Shown: positions 31,396 to 42,373 of the stretch, in pieces | How positions within the stretch are numbered: the stretch's first letter is position 1 | How the letters are laid out: every line of letters starts with the position of its first letter | Source of the DNA: Pyricularia pennisetigena | Taxonomy: Eukaryota > Ascomycota > Sordariomycetes > Magnaporthales > Pyriculariaceae | Length of the DNA: 64,000 nucleotides | Assembly: GCF_004337985.1 (NCBI RefSeq) | Contig: NW_021940918.1 | Span: forward strand, 3,949,429-4,013,428 | Direction of reading: 5' to 3' | Made by a program: the position numbers and the translations under genes | Notes under the pieces: model-generated | Databases searched by the model: none | The model's input: the letters and a program-made list of their open reading frames with translations, nothing else | Told to the model about the DNA's origin: nothing

Positions 31396-34300
31396 AGATT
31401 GTAGCCTCGAGACGTACCACGTTGTTGCGACTAGGATTTATCACCATGGACTGCTATGAGCCATGGCAAATGTTACACTGCCAACGGGTGAATACATAAT
31501 AGGTAACAATATATTAGGTAGGATTTTTGACTATGGTATCGTAGGCTGATGATGTTGTCCAACTTAATCGGAGAGGCGCAGGGGGGGAAGGAATCATGGC
31601 AACAATTCCCAATTTTGTGGCTTGGTAATCAACTTCCAACATTTGTTAACAGGATAGAGTTTTACCAAGCTTGCTGATAACCTTTGACGAGCTCCACGCC
31701 CAGCACAACTCAAGAGCCGCAGGGACGCCATTGTGCAATTTGGCTCGATCGGAGAAGTGCGCAGGGTATTATAAGACCGCGTCAATGTATGCACAAGGTC
31801 GGTTTAATGCATATATTCACACATGTTTACAGTTACTATGTTATATTATTGCTTATGAGACCGTATCTGAGCTTTACTAGGTAGGTCAAATGGCCCAAGG
31901 TATGCATCTCCCATCGGGTACTCACTGCAAATCTGTAGACAGCGTGGAAAAAATGCCGTCTCGATGGTCTCACCCTTCCCGTTGCAACCAAGGTCCTTGT
32001 TACCTCGGTGCAACCCATTGCGGGATCCCACCTCGAATGTTACAATTGATTGACCACCCTAAGAGCTTAAGCAGGAGACCAGCGTACCATGTACGGGACT
32101 GATCTTGCATCATGGACTGGATCTAAATCATCTAATTGACTTTGACGGCCCGGCCTCGACTCTCTATAAAACCTTGCGAACGTGCTGTGGCCTCGGGCAA
32201 AAATGGGACAGCTTACCAATCTTATGGGTGCAGGCTTTTGGAGTATAGCAAGAAGTTCATTTCGTGCGATTCGAGTAGCTTATTGTTTGGATATCTGAAC
32301 AGGGACCCTGTCGATAAAATTCACTCGTGCACGCCTTGACGAGCTTGTGACTTGAACTTGACTGTTGTGGTACGATGTCGTGGCAAAAGCACTTCTTTCC
32401 CACAGCTGTGACCTACAACCCTTAATTGGCTGGATGGAAAAGCCTAAGCCTTACTCAAGTCTCGAGCTTACTGACTACTGTGGAAAACCTAGAGTCGACA
32501 CAATAGTTCCTGCACTACCACGTAGCGTGTTTTCTATCATTACTAGCCAAGTTGACAAGTGGATAGGAATACAAGGAAGCAACATGGATAGCAAGACGAG
32601 GGGGTAACATGCGTATGAATCCCGTCGCTGGTGCGTAATCACCCTGCATAGTGATTACGCACTGAGATAGAGATAAATATACGCACACAATACATTTTAT
32701 GATGATCGGCTCTGATGCTCGTTTCCGTCAACATCCCGATACACTAGTCCCTTTTTCTTACCCCTTGCAACCAGAAGCCTATGAAGTCTCATTCCGTTCT
32801 GGGAGTCAGACTCACCTCACCCAGTGTGGGAGGGAAAACAAGACTGTGGGTGCACGAAACAACCCAACGCCCAGATTTTACGCGGCGTCGTGGCGCCTGA
32901 TTGTATTGCAAGCAAGAAAAGCTCAAATGGTCATGCAGATCGCCCCACCGTCTCACGGGGGAGTTTCTGCTTATTAGTAATATTCTTTTCCACAGGCGAT
33001 GGTAAGCGGCCCTGTCGGCATTCCGAGGTAGGTTTTCATTACTGCACCAATTCTTACCCCCACACATTCCGCACGTAATCAGAGAGTGCCAGAGACACGA
33101 TATCGTGTGCTGGTATTCTTTGCATGTCGACCAAGACGGCAGTAATAGAGGTGCTAATGATACATCCTGCCGTGGGCGGCGAAATTATATCGAAAAGGAT
33201 ATATATGTGGGATCGGCCTGAACCGCAGATGGATGACTGGGAACGTGAGGGCTTCGACGGGGCCATAAGGGTTGGCGAGCACAACACGGACATTGCCTTT
33301 TCGAAGACTCTTGGGAACGGCTCGCCATTCAGAAACTTGCATCAATCGCCTGCTCTACTTTGGGACGACGACGCGTATATCTTGTGGAATCTATATTCTC
33401 TTTTTTGTCTTTCTTGCTCTTTCCATCTTTTCCGTCATTTTCCTTCAAAGCAGCCTCGTCGGTGCTCATCACTCGCGGGTACCAGCTTCATAAGATAAAC
33501 CCGAGGACGAAGTGCGATCTGTGTTCGCGAACACTATGGATGCTTTTTGGTGGGAATGACGGCCTGCTGCATGCAGCTGCAGGAGGCGGCCTTGCTGCTG
33601 TAGGACATGCCGTGCGCCCCCACTCCGAGCCACGGGGCCTGTGGGCCGCAGGGAGGTGTTGGAAGCGGTTGGGGAGTTTGCCGGCGGTTGGTTCGGGCAC
33701 AGGTATGTGACTATGCATTTCTCCCTTTGCGTCGGAACCCGTCCCAGTCTGATGAATAGCTCCCTTTTGTCACTCCGTCTCAGTACCTTCCTCTCCGTTC
33801 CGCATGCGATCGAGCTGCTGGCAGAGCTGGTTACGCTGGTGCTCTGTCGGGCCGGGGAGCTTCCGGGCAGTAGCTCGCGACGTGCAGAGAGTAGCCGCTT
33901 TCGCTGGTGGTCTCATGGACCCAGAGAGTTTGAGGCCCCTGATTTACTTTTGTCATTAAAATTTAAAACTCCCAAAGAAGGACGTGGTTGTAGCGGTGCT
34001 TTAACTCCCAAAACTGTGCCAAGTCATTCATTCCCTTGAGTTAACTCGAGCGAACTAGCAACCTTGGTTGCGCTTGTTTGGTCCTGTCTAGCCGGCCTGG
34101 CTGTCGTTCTCCGGATACTTCCTCTTTCCAAATCGGTCTTGTCAGCATCGGCCTTTCCAGCGTCCGTTTCCGGGTACATGACGAGGTACTTCCGCTTGGT
34201 GAGGGAGCTGGTCTAAAGGGAAATTCATGCTTGAGAGACGTAGGACTGATACGTTTATATGCTCGGCTCGACTGTCTAGGAACTCTACATACAACAACTA

Positions 34301-34540
34301 TTGTTAGTTCGTCTACTTCCTCGCTGAACATTCGATAAGGGTCTGCATAGCCATGCAACTAAGTCTCTGAAAATATTGTACCGACGTAGTCGATATTCTG
34401 ACCTGCATGTTGACTCCGGTTATGTCTTCTCTACCTGGGCCATCCCATCCGAGACTGATCCGCGGAGCGGCTACAAACACCCAGCTCCGAGCCTTCTGTA
34501 GCTCTATTCCTGATGCGTAGTTTCTTTCAAATATATTAGC
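31122..34540. other. Intergenic, no supported gene
   Basis: About 3.4 kb with a 30-base poly-A (31361-31390). A plus-strand frame at 33124-33498 has protein-like stretches in its first two thirds but no recognisable domain and turns low complexity at its end. No gene is called. Confidence 0.45.
31361..31390. repeat. Poly-A homopolymer, 30 bases
   Basis: Uninterrupted A run on the plus strand, about 240 bases past the stop of the secreted protein gene. Confidence 0.95.
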
Positions 34541-34850
34541 TCAGCGCTCCATTGGCCGCGCGGCAGGGCGCTGTAGAACGGAAGCCGCACACAGCACGGA
34601 CAAGAGGATGCCGACGCAACGGAACTCGGTCTGGATCATCCACAGGTGCGGGCCGTAGCGCGAACCGCGCTCGTAGCGGAGCTTATCGGCTCCTCCGGGC
34701 GAGGCCAGATGTTTGCTCGGCGACACGGAGAGCCCGTAGCCCGACAGCGCAAAGAAGATGCGCACCGTGACCTTGCCGCTGCGGGACAGGCGCTCGACGG
34801 AGAGGTGTGCGAATGACTCGCTCACGCCGGGACGTTGCCGACGAGGGTGG
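34541..34850 (-). pseudogene. Acyltransferase-3 family fragment
   Basis: A minus-strand frame reads VRIFFALSGYGLSVSPSKHL, the second-helix signature (FFxLSGY) of membrane acyltransferase 3 proteins, and some 40 residues later LWMIQTEFR, the family's LWTIxxEFRG block. In full-length fungal members these two motifs are separated by about 80-130 residues, so an internal deletion is likely. The N-terminal helix before the FFALSGY block and the following transmembrane helices are absent and the frame stops soon after. A remnant of a gene for O-acylation of a small molecule or polysaccharide is the best reading. Confidence 0.6.
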
Positions 34851-35711
34851 TGCGGTCGATGGTTGTTGCAGTAGAGAGATCTTGGCATCACATGACCGGA
34901 AGAGCTTAGTCAGCGCTGAGAGCAGCATAAGACCGCTGCCACGATCGTTAGTCTAGATAACGCACCCTACCTGAACATATGGCCCTCCTACCAATCATTT
35001 AGGCTGCACGTGGACGTTAGTGTGCGTCAACCAACATGGACAGGTGCATTTTGTGGACGCACAGGGCGGCGAGGCCCCGGAGGCCGTCGAGGTGCGGGGT
35101 GTGGCGTCGGCTCAGCGAGTGGCTGTTGTTTTTGGTGGTTGCCTCGTGTTTGTCGACTCCAATACATTGCTAAATCTTCATAAGAAAAAAAAAAAAAAGA
35201 AAAAAAAAAAAAAAAAAAAAAAAGACCGTCTGCCGATCTGCAATTATGTGCTGGCCTCCACATGCTCCATCACAACCCGATGTGGATTAAGCTTTGCCGG
35301 CTGCAGTGTTCCCTCGAGGGCAAAGAAACCTGCTTGCTCCGGAAATGTGCAGCGGCAGTACCGAACAACATATTTTGCCGACTCCTGCAGGGATCATAGG
35401 CCGGACTTTATGTCTCCACCGAGCCCGCCCCTCCAGAATACTAATTGATCCAAGGCGCGTCTTTTTGGACATGTTCGATAGTGCGACTAGACCTTTTCGT
35501 GCCGGCATGTATTCCTTGGTCTTTGCCCATCCAGGAGTCTCTTACTCAGTCACGCATTTTACTCGGAGAGATGCCGCCCAATCGGAGCTTGCTTGATTTA
35601 TTTCAGGTCAGGGTGAGTGGAAAAGCATTTTGTCCGTCTGCCAGGCAGACAAGGCTACCCCGCCCCTCGCCCAAATTCAAGAGCAAGGTCGCTCACCAGG
35701 TCAACTGATAG
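34851..35711. other. Intergenic with split poly-A
   Basis: Contains an A-rich run of 39 bases (35185-35223, one G inside). No gene found on either strand. Confidence 0.45.
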
Positions 35712-35915
35712 GACCGCCCCAACATCGCCTATGTCAAAATAACCAACCTCGATGCTTCCGAAGACGGCGTCCGGAACCACGGGATCGGTGCAAAGACTGC
35801 CCAGTACAAGCGCACCATAGCCGTGTTCCTCGGCTGCTTTGTCTTTGCCCTGTTGCTGGTTACCTTGGTGGTCTGGATGCGGACTCGGTCGACGCGTGCA
35901 CATGGGATACAATAA
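35712..35915 (+). pseudogene. Orphan transmembrane exon
   Basis: A frame opening right after a plausible acceptor (GTCAACTGATAG) encodes 67 residues up to TAA: an Asn/Asp/Lys-rich part (NIAYVKITNLDASEDGVRNHG), then a clear membrane helix (AVFLGCFVFALLLVTLVVW) and a short basic tail. It has no ATG, and stop codons lie directly upstream, so it can only be a 3' exon. A GTGAGT donor near 35613 would give an intron of about 100 bases, but no convincing upstream exon was found. Probably the C-terminal anchor of a broken or unresolved gene. Confidence 0.42.
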
Positions 35916-36531
35916 GTGGGCCGATTGTTGACGCGGTTGCCGGGCTATGGAGAGTGGACTTGCTCAGGAATTTGTTGGAGTATTTATGTTGGTGGTAGTA
36001 CTCCACAAGCTTATTTCCCACACTACCAAGGGGCATACTTTCTATTCTACTTGGCTTGGATTCCTAGATCTTCAAAGTTGGCAGGGCGATTTCAGCCCTC
36101 GCTTTTAAAAGAGTTGTCAAATGCCTGGTAACGTATCGTGGGCCCTCAAATAGTGATAGCATCCAAAAGCTATAATCAGGTGTCATGATTTCTTTTATTT
36201 AAGTTGGTACGTCCACAACTACAGGGAGACCAAGGGCTGAAACATGCAGCCCAGCACAAACACAAAGCATTAATGCAAGCCCGCTCATGCCGAGAGCTTA
36301 GCGTTTGAGATGATTTGTAGCTAGAGATCATTTGTTCTTTTACTATAATCATTTTCCGAGAGTGACGAGCTAGGATTTGTTACAGCTGTAAGCAACATGA
36401 GCGAAAACTACTTTAGCAACAGGGTGCCTGGGCTGACACTTTTAGCTCAAGGTTTTGACTCTCTCTTGAAGGTGGTTGCGGCGTCAGAATGGAGTCTGGC
36501 GTGGTTAGTCTTTGACATCAAAACACCAAGC
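35916..36531. other. Intergenic, no supported gene
   Basis: Nothing recognisable between the orphan transmembrane exon and the oxidoreductase fragment. Confidence 0.5.
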
Positions 36532-36696
36532 CTAGTATTTTCTCTTCCAAGTTCTTTCGATATCAAACGGCGACTTCTCCTCCTCCATCACCTCGACCAG
36601 CGCCTCCGCGCCCCGAAAAGCCCACGCCATGCCATGCCCATTCATGCAGGCCGAAACAAGCAGTCCCTCACGAGGGACAGGGCCTACGGCTGACAC
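36532..36696 (-). pseudogene. FAD-dependent oxidoreductase C-terminal fragment
   Basis: After a plausible acceptor (ACAG at 36700-36697) the minus strand encodes 54 residues beginning VSAVGPVPREGLLVSACMNG and containing NGHGM, the FAD-contacting end of DAO-family oxidoreductases (VGPVP...GxxxxAGxxGHGM). A short acidic tail follows to the stop. In the family the motif reads A-G before the x-N/S-G-H-G; here it reads A-C, so a conserved glycine is changed. The rest of the enzyme (about 350 residues) is not present upstream on this strand before the gap at 37165. Likely a gene fragment. Confidence 0.6.
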
Positions 36697-37817
36697 CTGT
36701 GGTCTGTATCGACAACAAGCCTTCTCCACAAAAGATTGGAAGCATCTCAGTGATAAACGCGCCCGACTGAGCAAAGCGCATCCACCGATAACCAATCGCT
36801 TTCGAGGTATGTTGCCGTGCCGATGGTCGTCCTATCTGTCACTGCTCCACGTCGAGAGCTCCCGACTTCACTTTCCAGTTGATGCTCCGTCTCGTGACAA
36901 TCTTGGATTGGCCATTAGTTCACCTGGGCTCTCGAAAATTTCCTCGGGCTTTGATGCCCTCAGCCGTCGGTCAACATACCCCGGCCTGAATTTTTTTGAA
37001 AATATAGACGGTCGTCATATTCTCTTGTACAATTGTCGATACAATTGCAAACATGCAAAAATAATGACGAAACCAGCACTCGCCTTTGCTGTCGGTTGGC
37101 TTTTTGCCGTTTGCCAAAAGGTGCAGAATACTAACTGTTGCATTAAAAAGCACAACCAAAAAAANNNNNNNNNNAAAAAAAAAAAAAGAAGACGAAAGCT
37201 CCCGCCAATGATTAATGCCAGTGACTTGGGTAAATATAGCCTGCAACACTAACCATGGGCAACGCGTGCGTGGCTCGATACACACATGAGCCTGACGCCT
37301 GTCAGAGCACGCGAGGCACGGAATGCAGGGATTCGACTCGAAACCGAAACAAGCTCGTTTAACAATTAATTTTAGGCCACTGGTGCTACAGTGGAGACTA
37401 TAGTTGAGGAGCCTTGAAACAACCTCCAGACTGCCAGGCGGGCTGTCGAGTGCTATTTCTGGCCACGACAGCACCACCGCTTGTCACACCTGGCGGCGTG
37501 ATCCATTCCATGAGATGGGGGTGGGGGCTAGCATCTCCCCAGACTTGTATCCATTTCCCAATGGTACCATATGCGTGGCGTATTGAGGTTATTTGCGTCT
37601 GATGCGACATGTCGACCGCAAAAGGTTTAAGCATGATGGAGACAAAGTGCGCATATCCAAGATACATAAGGCTTCGTCCACCTCATCGTCAATTCTCTCT
37701 CTCTCTCTCTCCAACTCTTCTTTTCAACGATTTTTCTTTTCTACAAACAACCTTGTCTTCCTTTTCAATTTTTTTTTCGGATATTTTCCATTGTACAAAC
37801 TTGGACCGTTTTTTTTT

Positions 37818-37860
<43 letters not shown>

Positions 37861-37895
37861 CAACCCCAGAAACTCAAAAAGAGAAATCTGCCAAC
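36697..37895. other. Intergenic with small gap and pyrimidine-rich leader
   Basis: Has a ten-base N gap at 37165-37174 inside a poly-A region. From about 37680 on it becomes CT-rich and then poly-T (37820-37860), which forms the 5' leader of the repeat-precursor gene. Confidence 0.5.
37820..37860. repeat. Poly-T homopolymer, 41 bases
   Basis: Run of 41 T (longer if an upstream C interruption is tolerated) ending 35 bases before the start codon of the repeat-precursor gene. Confidence 0.95.
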
Positions 37896-38453
37896 ATGCA
37901 GTTCCCTGCCTACTACGCCACCGTCGCCATTCTGGCAGGTCTCATGTCCGCGCAGGTCGCGGCTCTGCCGACATCCGGCACCGGCGCTGCGCTCGACGCC
38001 CGCAGCTGCGAGACCAATCCCTACGGATGCGGACAAAACGGCTATGTCGACGAGAACGGCAAGGTCCATACTACTCCAAGGATTACAAGCAAGAGAGATG
38101 AGGAAACGAACGAGGAGACGGCCGACGGCGCGGCCGAGCTTGACGCCCGCAGCTGCGAGACCAATCCTTACGGATGCGGACAAAACGGCTATGTCGACGA
38201 GAACGGCAAGGTCCATACTACTCCAAGGATTACAAGCAAAAGAGATGAGGAAACGACCGAGGAGACGGCCGACGGCGCGGCCGAGCTTGACGCTCGCAGC
38301 TGCGAAACAAACCCCGGCGAATGTCCTCAACAACATCGTGCCGGCGTTAACAAGGAAGTCAATCCTACTACACCGCTCACCACCAAGGACCATCCTAATT
38401 CGGCAACAGAGCCTTCGGGGCATAGCACAGGGCGTCGCGCGCTTGCTTTTTAA
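37896..38453 (+). CDS. Secreted Kex2-type repeat peptide precursor
   Basis: Single exon, 185 residues, ATG at 37896 in the context CCAAC. Residues 1-23 form a signal peptide. The rest is built of 49-residue repeats: unit 1 (DNA 37992-38138), unit 2 (38139-38285) and a truncated third (from 38286). Each unit begins LDARSCETNP, holds one CxCys pair with six residues between cysteines, and the full units end with SKR before an acidic DEET spacer, a typical Kex2 (Lys-Arg) site. Units 1 and 2 differ at only four bases. This is the layout of Kex2-processed repeat proteins, which include alpha-pheromones and dikaritin RiPP precursors; no UstY/DUF3328 gene is visible nearby. The last eight codons (GRRALAF and stop) come from the neighbouring duplicated segment. 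Confidence 0.8.
   Translation: MQFPAYYATVAILAGLMSAQVAALPTSGTGAALDARSCETNPYGCGQNGYVDENGKVHTTPRITSKRDEETNEETADGAAELDARSCETNPYGCGQNGYVDENGKVHTTPRITSKRDEETTEETADGAAELDARSCETNPGECPQQHRAGVNKEVNPTTPLTTKDHPNSATEPSGHSTGRRALAF
37992..38330 (+). repeat. Coding tandem repeat, 147-base unit
   Basis: Two full copies of 147 bases with four differences (three transitions and one A-to-C), plus a third copy cut after about 45 bases. In frame with the secreted precursor gene. Confidence 0.93.
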
Positions 38454-38605
38454 CTTCGGTCACGCATTCGTTGGCGATGGTAAAAACCAGGCCCTTCGGC
38501 CTGTTTGTGGTGGTGGACGGCGCGCCGGATAACGGCCGTCAGGGCCGTAATAAAATTTGCCGTTTGCGTGGCTTGGCAAATTGCGCCCGCGAACGCGGCC
38601 AACCC

Positions 38606-38654
<49 letters not shown>

Positions 38655-38718
38655 CGGCCAGGACCTGCCGGAGCAGGCCCGTGCCGGTCTTGTTTATCGA
38701 GGCGGTGGTGCTCAGCCT
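38429..38718 (-). pseudogene. RIP-mutated copy of the Ala-rich gene
   Basis: The segment aligns along its length with 42094-42342, the coding region of the intact Ala-rich gene, in the same orientation. Differences are nearly all C-to-T or G-to-A, for example GATGGCAAAGGCC in the parent and GATGGTAAAAACC here, or GTGGTGAGGTCTGCC and GTAATAAAATTTGCC. The minus-strand translation still shows AICQATQ and RRAVHHHKQAEG but is frameshifted. A 48-base poly-T (38607-38654) replaces a short CTGTCCTTTT of the parent. Known: repeat-induced point mutation produces this spectrum in duplicated fungal DNA. The left edge overlaps the last codons of the secreted repeat precursor. Confidence 0.87.
38607..38654. 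repeat. Poly-T homopolymer, 48 bases
   Basis: Lies inside the RIP-mutated pseudogene at a place where the intact paralogue has only four T, so it arose or expanded after the duplication. Confidence 0.95.
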
Positions 38719-41700
38719 CAAAGTCGCAATGACCCCAAATCATAGGGCTATACCAGCACATAAGCCCAAGGTGACGAGGATGGTCTTTGGTCGAAGACAG
38801 GGGTGCTTGGTTTATGCACGACGAAGAACCCGGAGGGGACGGAAAAGCTTGTATGCTACACATGAATGAGAATTCATTGCCCTGCCAAGGAAGGTTTTTT
38901 TTTTGTTTGTCTGGTTGACACGGATAGCCGAGTAAAATCTGATGGCGACTGAACATATGCTCTGGTGCGCTGATTTTTCCACTGATAAATCGCTTGACTC
39001 GCTCCTCGGAACGACGACGCTGGCGAGATGAGTATCGGGGTACATTGATGTTGGAATGTTGCAAAAGCAGTCAGATGTTGATGCTTGCTGGCTGCCCGTG
39101 TACTGTGGCCGTGACTGTTTAGGCAAGCGCTGGACGCTTATACTGGAGCTCCACACCAGCCCAGATGAGAAAGACTGTTATTGAACTTGGAGGCAACAAA
39201 ACCACCGGTTAGCATAGAAACGATGAAACTCATAGGGCTATTTATTCAGCGAACGATAATAATTGCATACTTATGCATGGAATGAGATCTAAAGGCACCC
39301 ATCAAGTCCTGAAAAGAAAAGAAAAGAAAAGAAAAAAAAAAAAAAGAAAAAGGCAGCAGTCTTTGGCTGTGTTACAGGGCAAGCGCCCCAAGCGCTCCCA
39401 TGTGGCATCATCGAGGAAGAATGCCGTGCTGCCCTAACAAGGGACAAATTCTCGTCTTTCCATGTGCTATGTTAGTCACAGCCAGCATCCGGGCGAATAT
39501 AAACCGCGTTTTCTCCGACAGGAGCGGGCACTCCGGCATAGAGGTCCTTTCCACCACTGTTGATGTTTTCGACGGATCTTTTGAGATGATGTGTTGGTGC
39601 AACACACTCGGTCGTGGAACAAATGGTTTTAAAACTAAGGGAGCCCTTTTATCGTGGTGCAAACTTCATGTGTTCATCCTGGTCAGCAACAGATTAAACA
39701 CGTGATGAGTGACGGCTAGGAAACATACAGCTTCCTTCTTTCCGAGTCTTAACCATGTAAAAAGGCTGCCAGCTCCTAAGAAAGCGGTTGGGGTGGCCGT
39801 TGTTTCTGATCGTGAGTGCGTTTTACTTTGTTCAAAAAGCCAGCGGCATACACGCATTGGCCCTCGGTTTGATTGTTGTAGTTATCGATAGCTTGCTTCT
39901 TGGCGATGGGATCAGGAATCCGTAAAAGCGCGCTTGTGGACGCCGACTTTGACTTTATCGGCTGGAGAGCCTTGATTCCGTAGTTCTTGCGCTTCATCTA
40001 GCGCTATATTCGCCCCTTGCAATATTGCCGATTGCTTTCGTTATACTCTCGGTTCGATGACTGGCGTAGATTCGTTCTAAGGAGGCTTGGCGGTCGGATC
40101 TTGCCTTGTCTGTTGCGGCGGCCAGTTGGCTTCGCGCGTCAGGAGGCATGGTCTGCCCAGTCTCAACGTCTCGACAGTCAGAGTTCTCTCTGTTTGGTTG
40201 TGCCCAATCAGCAAAAGGTGAACAGAGGTTCTCTTCGCCAGCAACAAAATGATGAGAAGCCCCGGGTACGCAGGCAGCCCCTAGGTGTGTTTATGAGGGA
40301 TGTTGCCCTGCTAAAGTGCTCACAGACTATCACGAGGACGAGGTAACCGATGCTCAAATTGCTAGTGGGCAATTCCCCCAAAGGCTCTGCCGCACAGGCA
40401 ATGCCATGACTGCCTCGATGAATTGACCCACGACTCCACAACACGGTCCACCCCTTCAGCCGCATCCTGAAGTGCACCCGCAAAAGAGAAACTCGGGTCT
40501 TTGATCTTGTTCCAGTCAAGGACGTGTTGTCTTGGAGACTCTACCGGTGGCAAGTTCTGCCAGCAGTCTGGAGTACAAACGAATCTTTTGCCACAAAGTC
40601 CAGCAATGAGCCTCCTTGAACGTGCTCCTTTGTTGTTCAAGACTGATCAACTGCACGCAGCCCAATTAACTCTACCCTTATCATCAACACCGCATGTGTA
40701 TCTACTAGGAGCCATTGCATGGCTTGCCCAGGAACACAGATATTGACATATTGTACATCGCATGGTGGAAATCGATCCTTTAGACATTCAGTGGCTCCAA
40801 AGAGCATCCCATCCAAGTATAGATCGCCAGCGGTGCAAATCAAGCCGCAGCAACTTCCTCGAAAAAACCACGCAGCCTCCTTTGGAGTTCTCATATATAC
40901 CAATCTCTTGACCGCCGCCTGCCCCGACGGTGTTCCTAGCGGCCTAGCCCATTAATGCCAATGACACCCATCAAGTCTTGCGCCGGACCAATACGCGACC
41001 AAAGTCCTCCCTTGATATACCTACCAAGCAGTCTTGGCGCCTACGATCCCACCGACAGAGCACGACTGCGAGGCTGTGCTCATTAGAACAAAGAATGCCA
41101 GTTTTGCTCTTGAGCTGTGTCTTTGCCGACGCGGGCCTTGGTCATCACCGGGCTGTGGCATCAAGCGATGCCATCACCATCACGTCGCATGGGCGTAGGG
41201 TTAGTTTCTCGAATTGGAACAACGTCGAGACAAGATCCGGTTCGATGTTCTTGAGCGCAGCTGTCAATTTGTAGACGATGCTGCAGGTGCTCAACATGAT
41301 CAAGATACGCATAGCTTCGGGCTAATGTGCTCCAGAAAAAAAGCCATAGACTGCCATGATCATCACGAATCAGGTATGCTGTCAGGTCTAACATCGGCAC
41401 CTGTTCTGCGTCCCAGCTGTAGTTAACCACCAGATTTGTGCTGGATTTCGTAAAATTTTAAGGCATAAACACAAAAACCCGCACTCGGATGCATTCGAAG
41501 CACGTGAGGTGGATTTGATTCAGTTACATATTGAGCGGAAACGAGGCTGGACAGCTGTAGGAAGCCTCCATGAAGACGCTGAATGGACACGCAAAAGTCA
41601 CCAACAATCCATCCTATTCGGAATCTACTCAAGCTCTCCAGTTCACCAAGCCAATACCCATCCTCTCTACATTTCCAGCTTTTATGTGCCCCACTAGCTG

Positions 41701-41956
41701 ACTGGCCAAGCGATGCAAGCACCTTTGCCAGCCACATATCCTCACTTTACTCTCACCAAGCCTTGTTCATGTCTCTACTGGGATTTAGCAGGCACTGATA
41801 GTTTAAAAATGGCACGCAACCATGTCCTTGCTGCTATTATTTACCGAGCCGATGAAGCTTCTAGAGTATTAAAAAAAGACAGGAAAAAAAAAAACCAGTT
41901 CCAAAACTCCAGGCCAGCATAAAAAACACACCAAAAAATAGGAAACAACCAGGACC
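38719..41956. other. Intergenic, possibly decayed coding remains
   Basis: Includes a GAAAA-type tandem repeat (39311-39350). On the minus strand several neighbouring frames between 41430 and 40362 look partly protein-like (for example LTAYLIRDDHGSLWLFFW at about 41360 and SWHCLCGRAFGG near 40385) and could be exons of an unrecognised or decayed gene; I could not link them with consistent splice sites. A 73-codon minus frame at 39776-39997 is also protein-like but anonymous. Confidence 0.4.
39311..39350. repeat. GAAAA tandem repeat
   Basis: Four GAAAA units followed by a poly-A stretch, plus strand, intergenic. Confidence 0.9.
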
Positions 41957-42373
41957 CTAATCCTTCTTCTCGACCAGATCGAGCGCCTCCTCGACAAAGG
42001 CATCCTCGAGAACCGCCGCCAGCAGGTCCAGCGTCTCGTCCTCCACGTCATCCCCCAAAACGACCGGGGGAACAGCAGCCTGCGCGGCAGCGCGCATGGC
42101 GTCGCGCGCCTGCTCCTTGACCTCGGCCACGCACTCGTTGGCGATGGCAAAGGCCAGGCCCTCGGCCTGCTTGTGGTGGTGGACGGCGCGCCGGATGGCG
42201 GCCGTCAGGGCCGTGGTGAGGTCTGCCACCTGCGTGGCTTGGCAGATTGCGCCCGCGAGCGCGGCCAGACTGTCCTTTTCGGCCAGAACCTGCCGGAGCA
42301 GGCCCGTGGCGGTCTTGTCCATCGAGGCGGCGGTGCTCGCCTGTGCCTCGGCGGTCTCGAAGCGGAGTGCCAT
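41957..42373 (-). CDS. Ala-rich helical hypothetical protein
   Basis: Single exon, 138 residues, ATG at 42373; the longer upstream frame begins at a non-ATG codon and reads through promoter sequence. The product is strongly helical and Ala-rich with short hydrophobic heptads (DSLAALAGAICQATQVADLT, AIRRAVHHHKQAEG) and an acidic C-terminal third (DDVEDETLDLLAAVLED). No signal peptide and no known domain. It is the intact parent of the RIP-mutated copy at 38429-38718, which shows the coding region was duplicated once. Being unmutated, it is the functional or protected copy. Confidence 0.7.
   Translation of the reverse strand: MALRFETAEAQASTAASMDKTATGLLRQVLAEKDSLAALAGAICQATQVADLTTALTAAIRRAVHHHKQAEGLAFAIANECVAEVKEQARDAMRAAAQAAVPPVVLGDDVEDETLDLLAAVLEDAFVEEALDLVEKKD

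Noticed and set aside
37261..37345. tRNA-like stretch with a GATTCGACTC box
   Set aside because: No matching A box or acceptor stem could be drawn.
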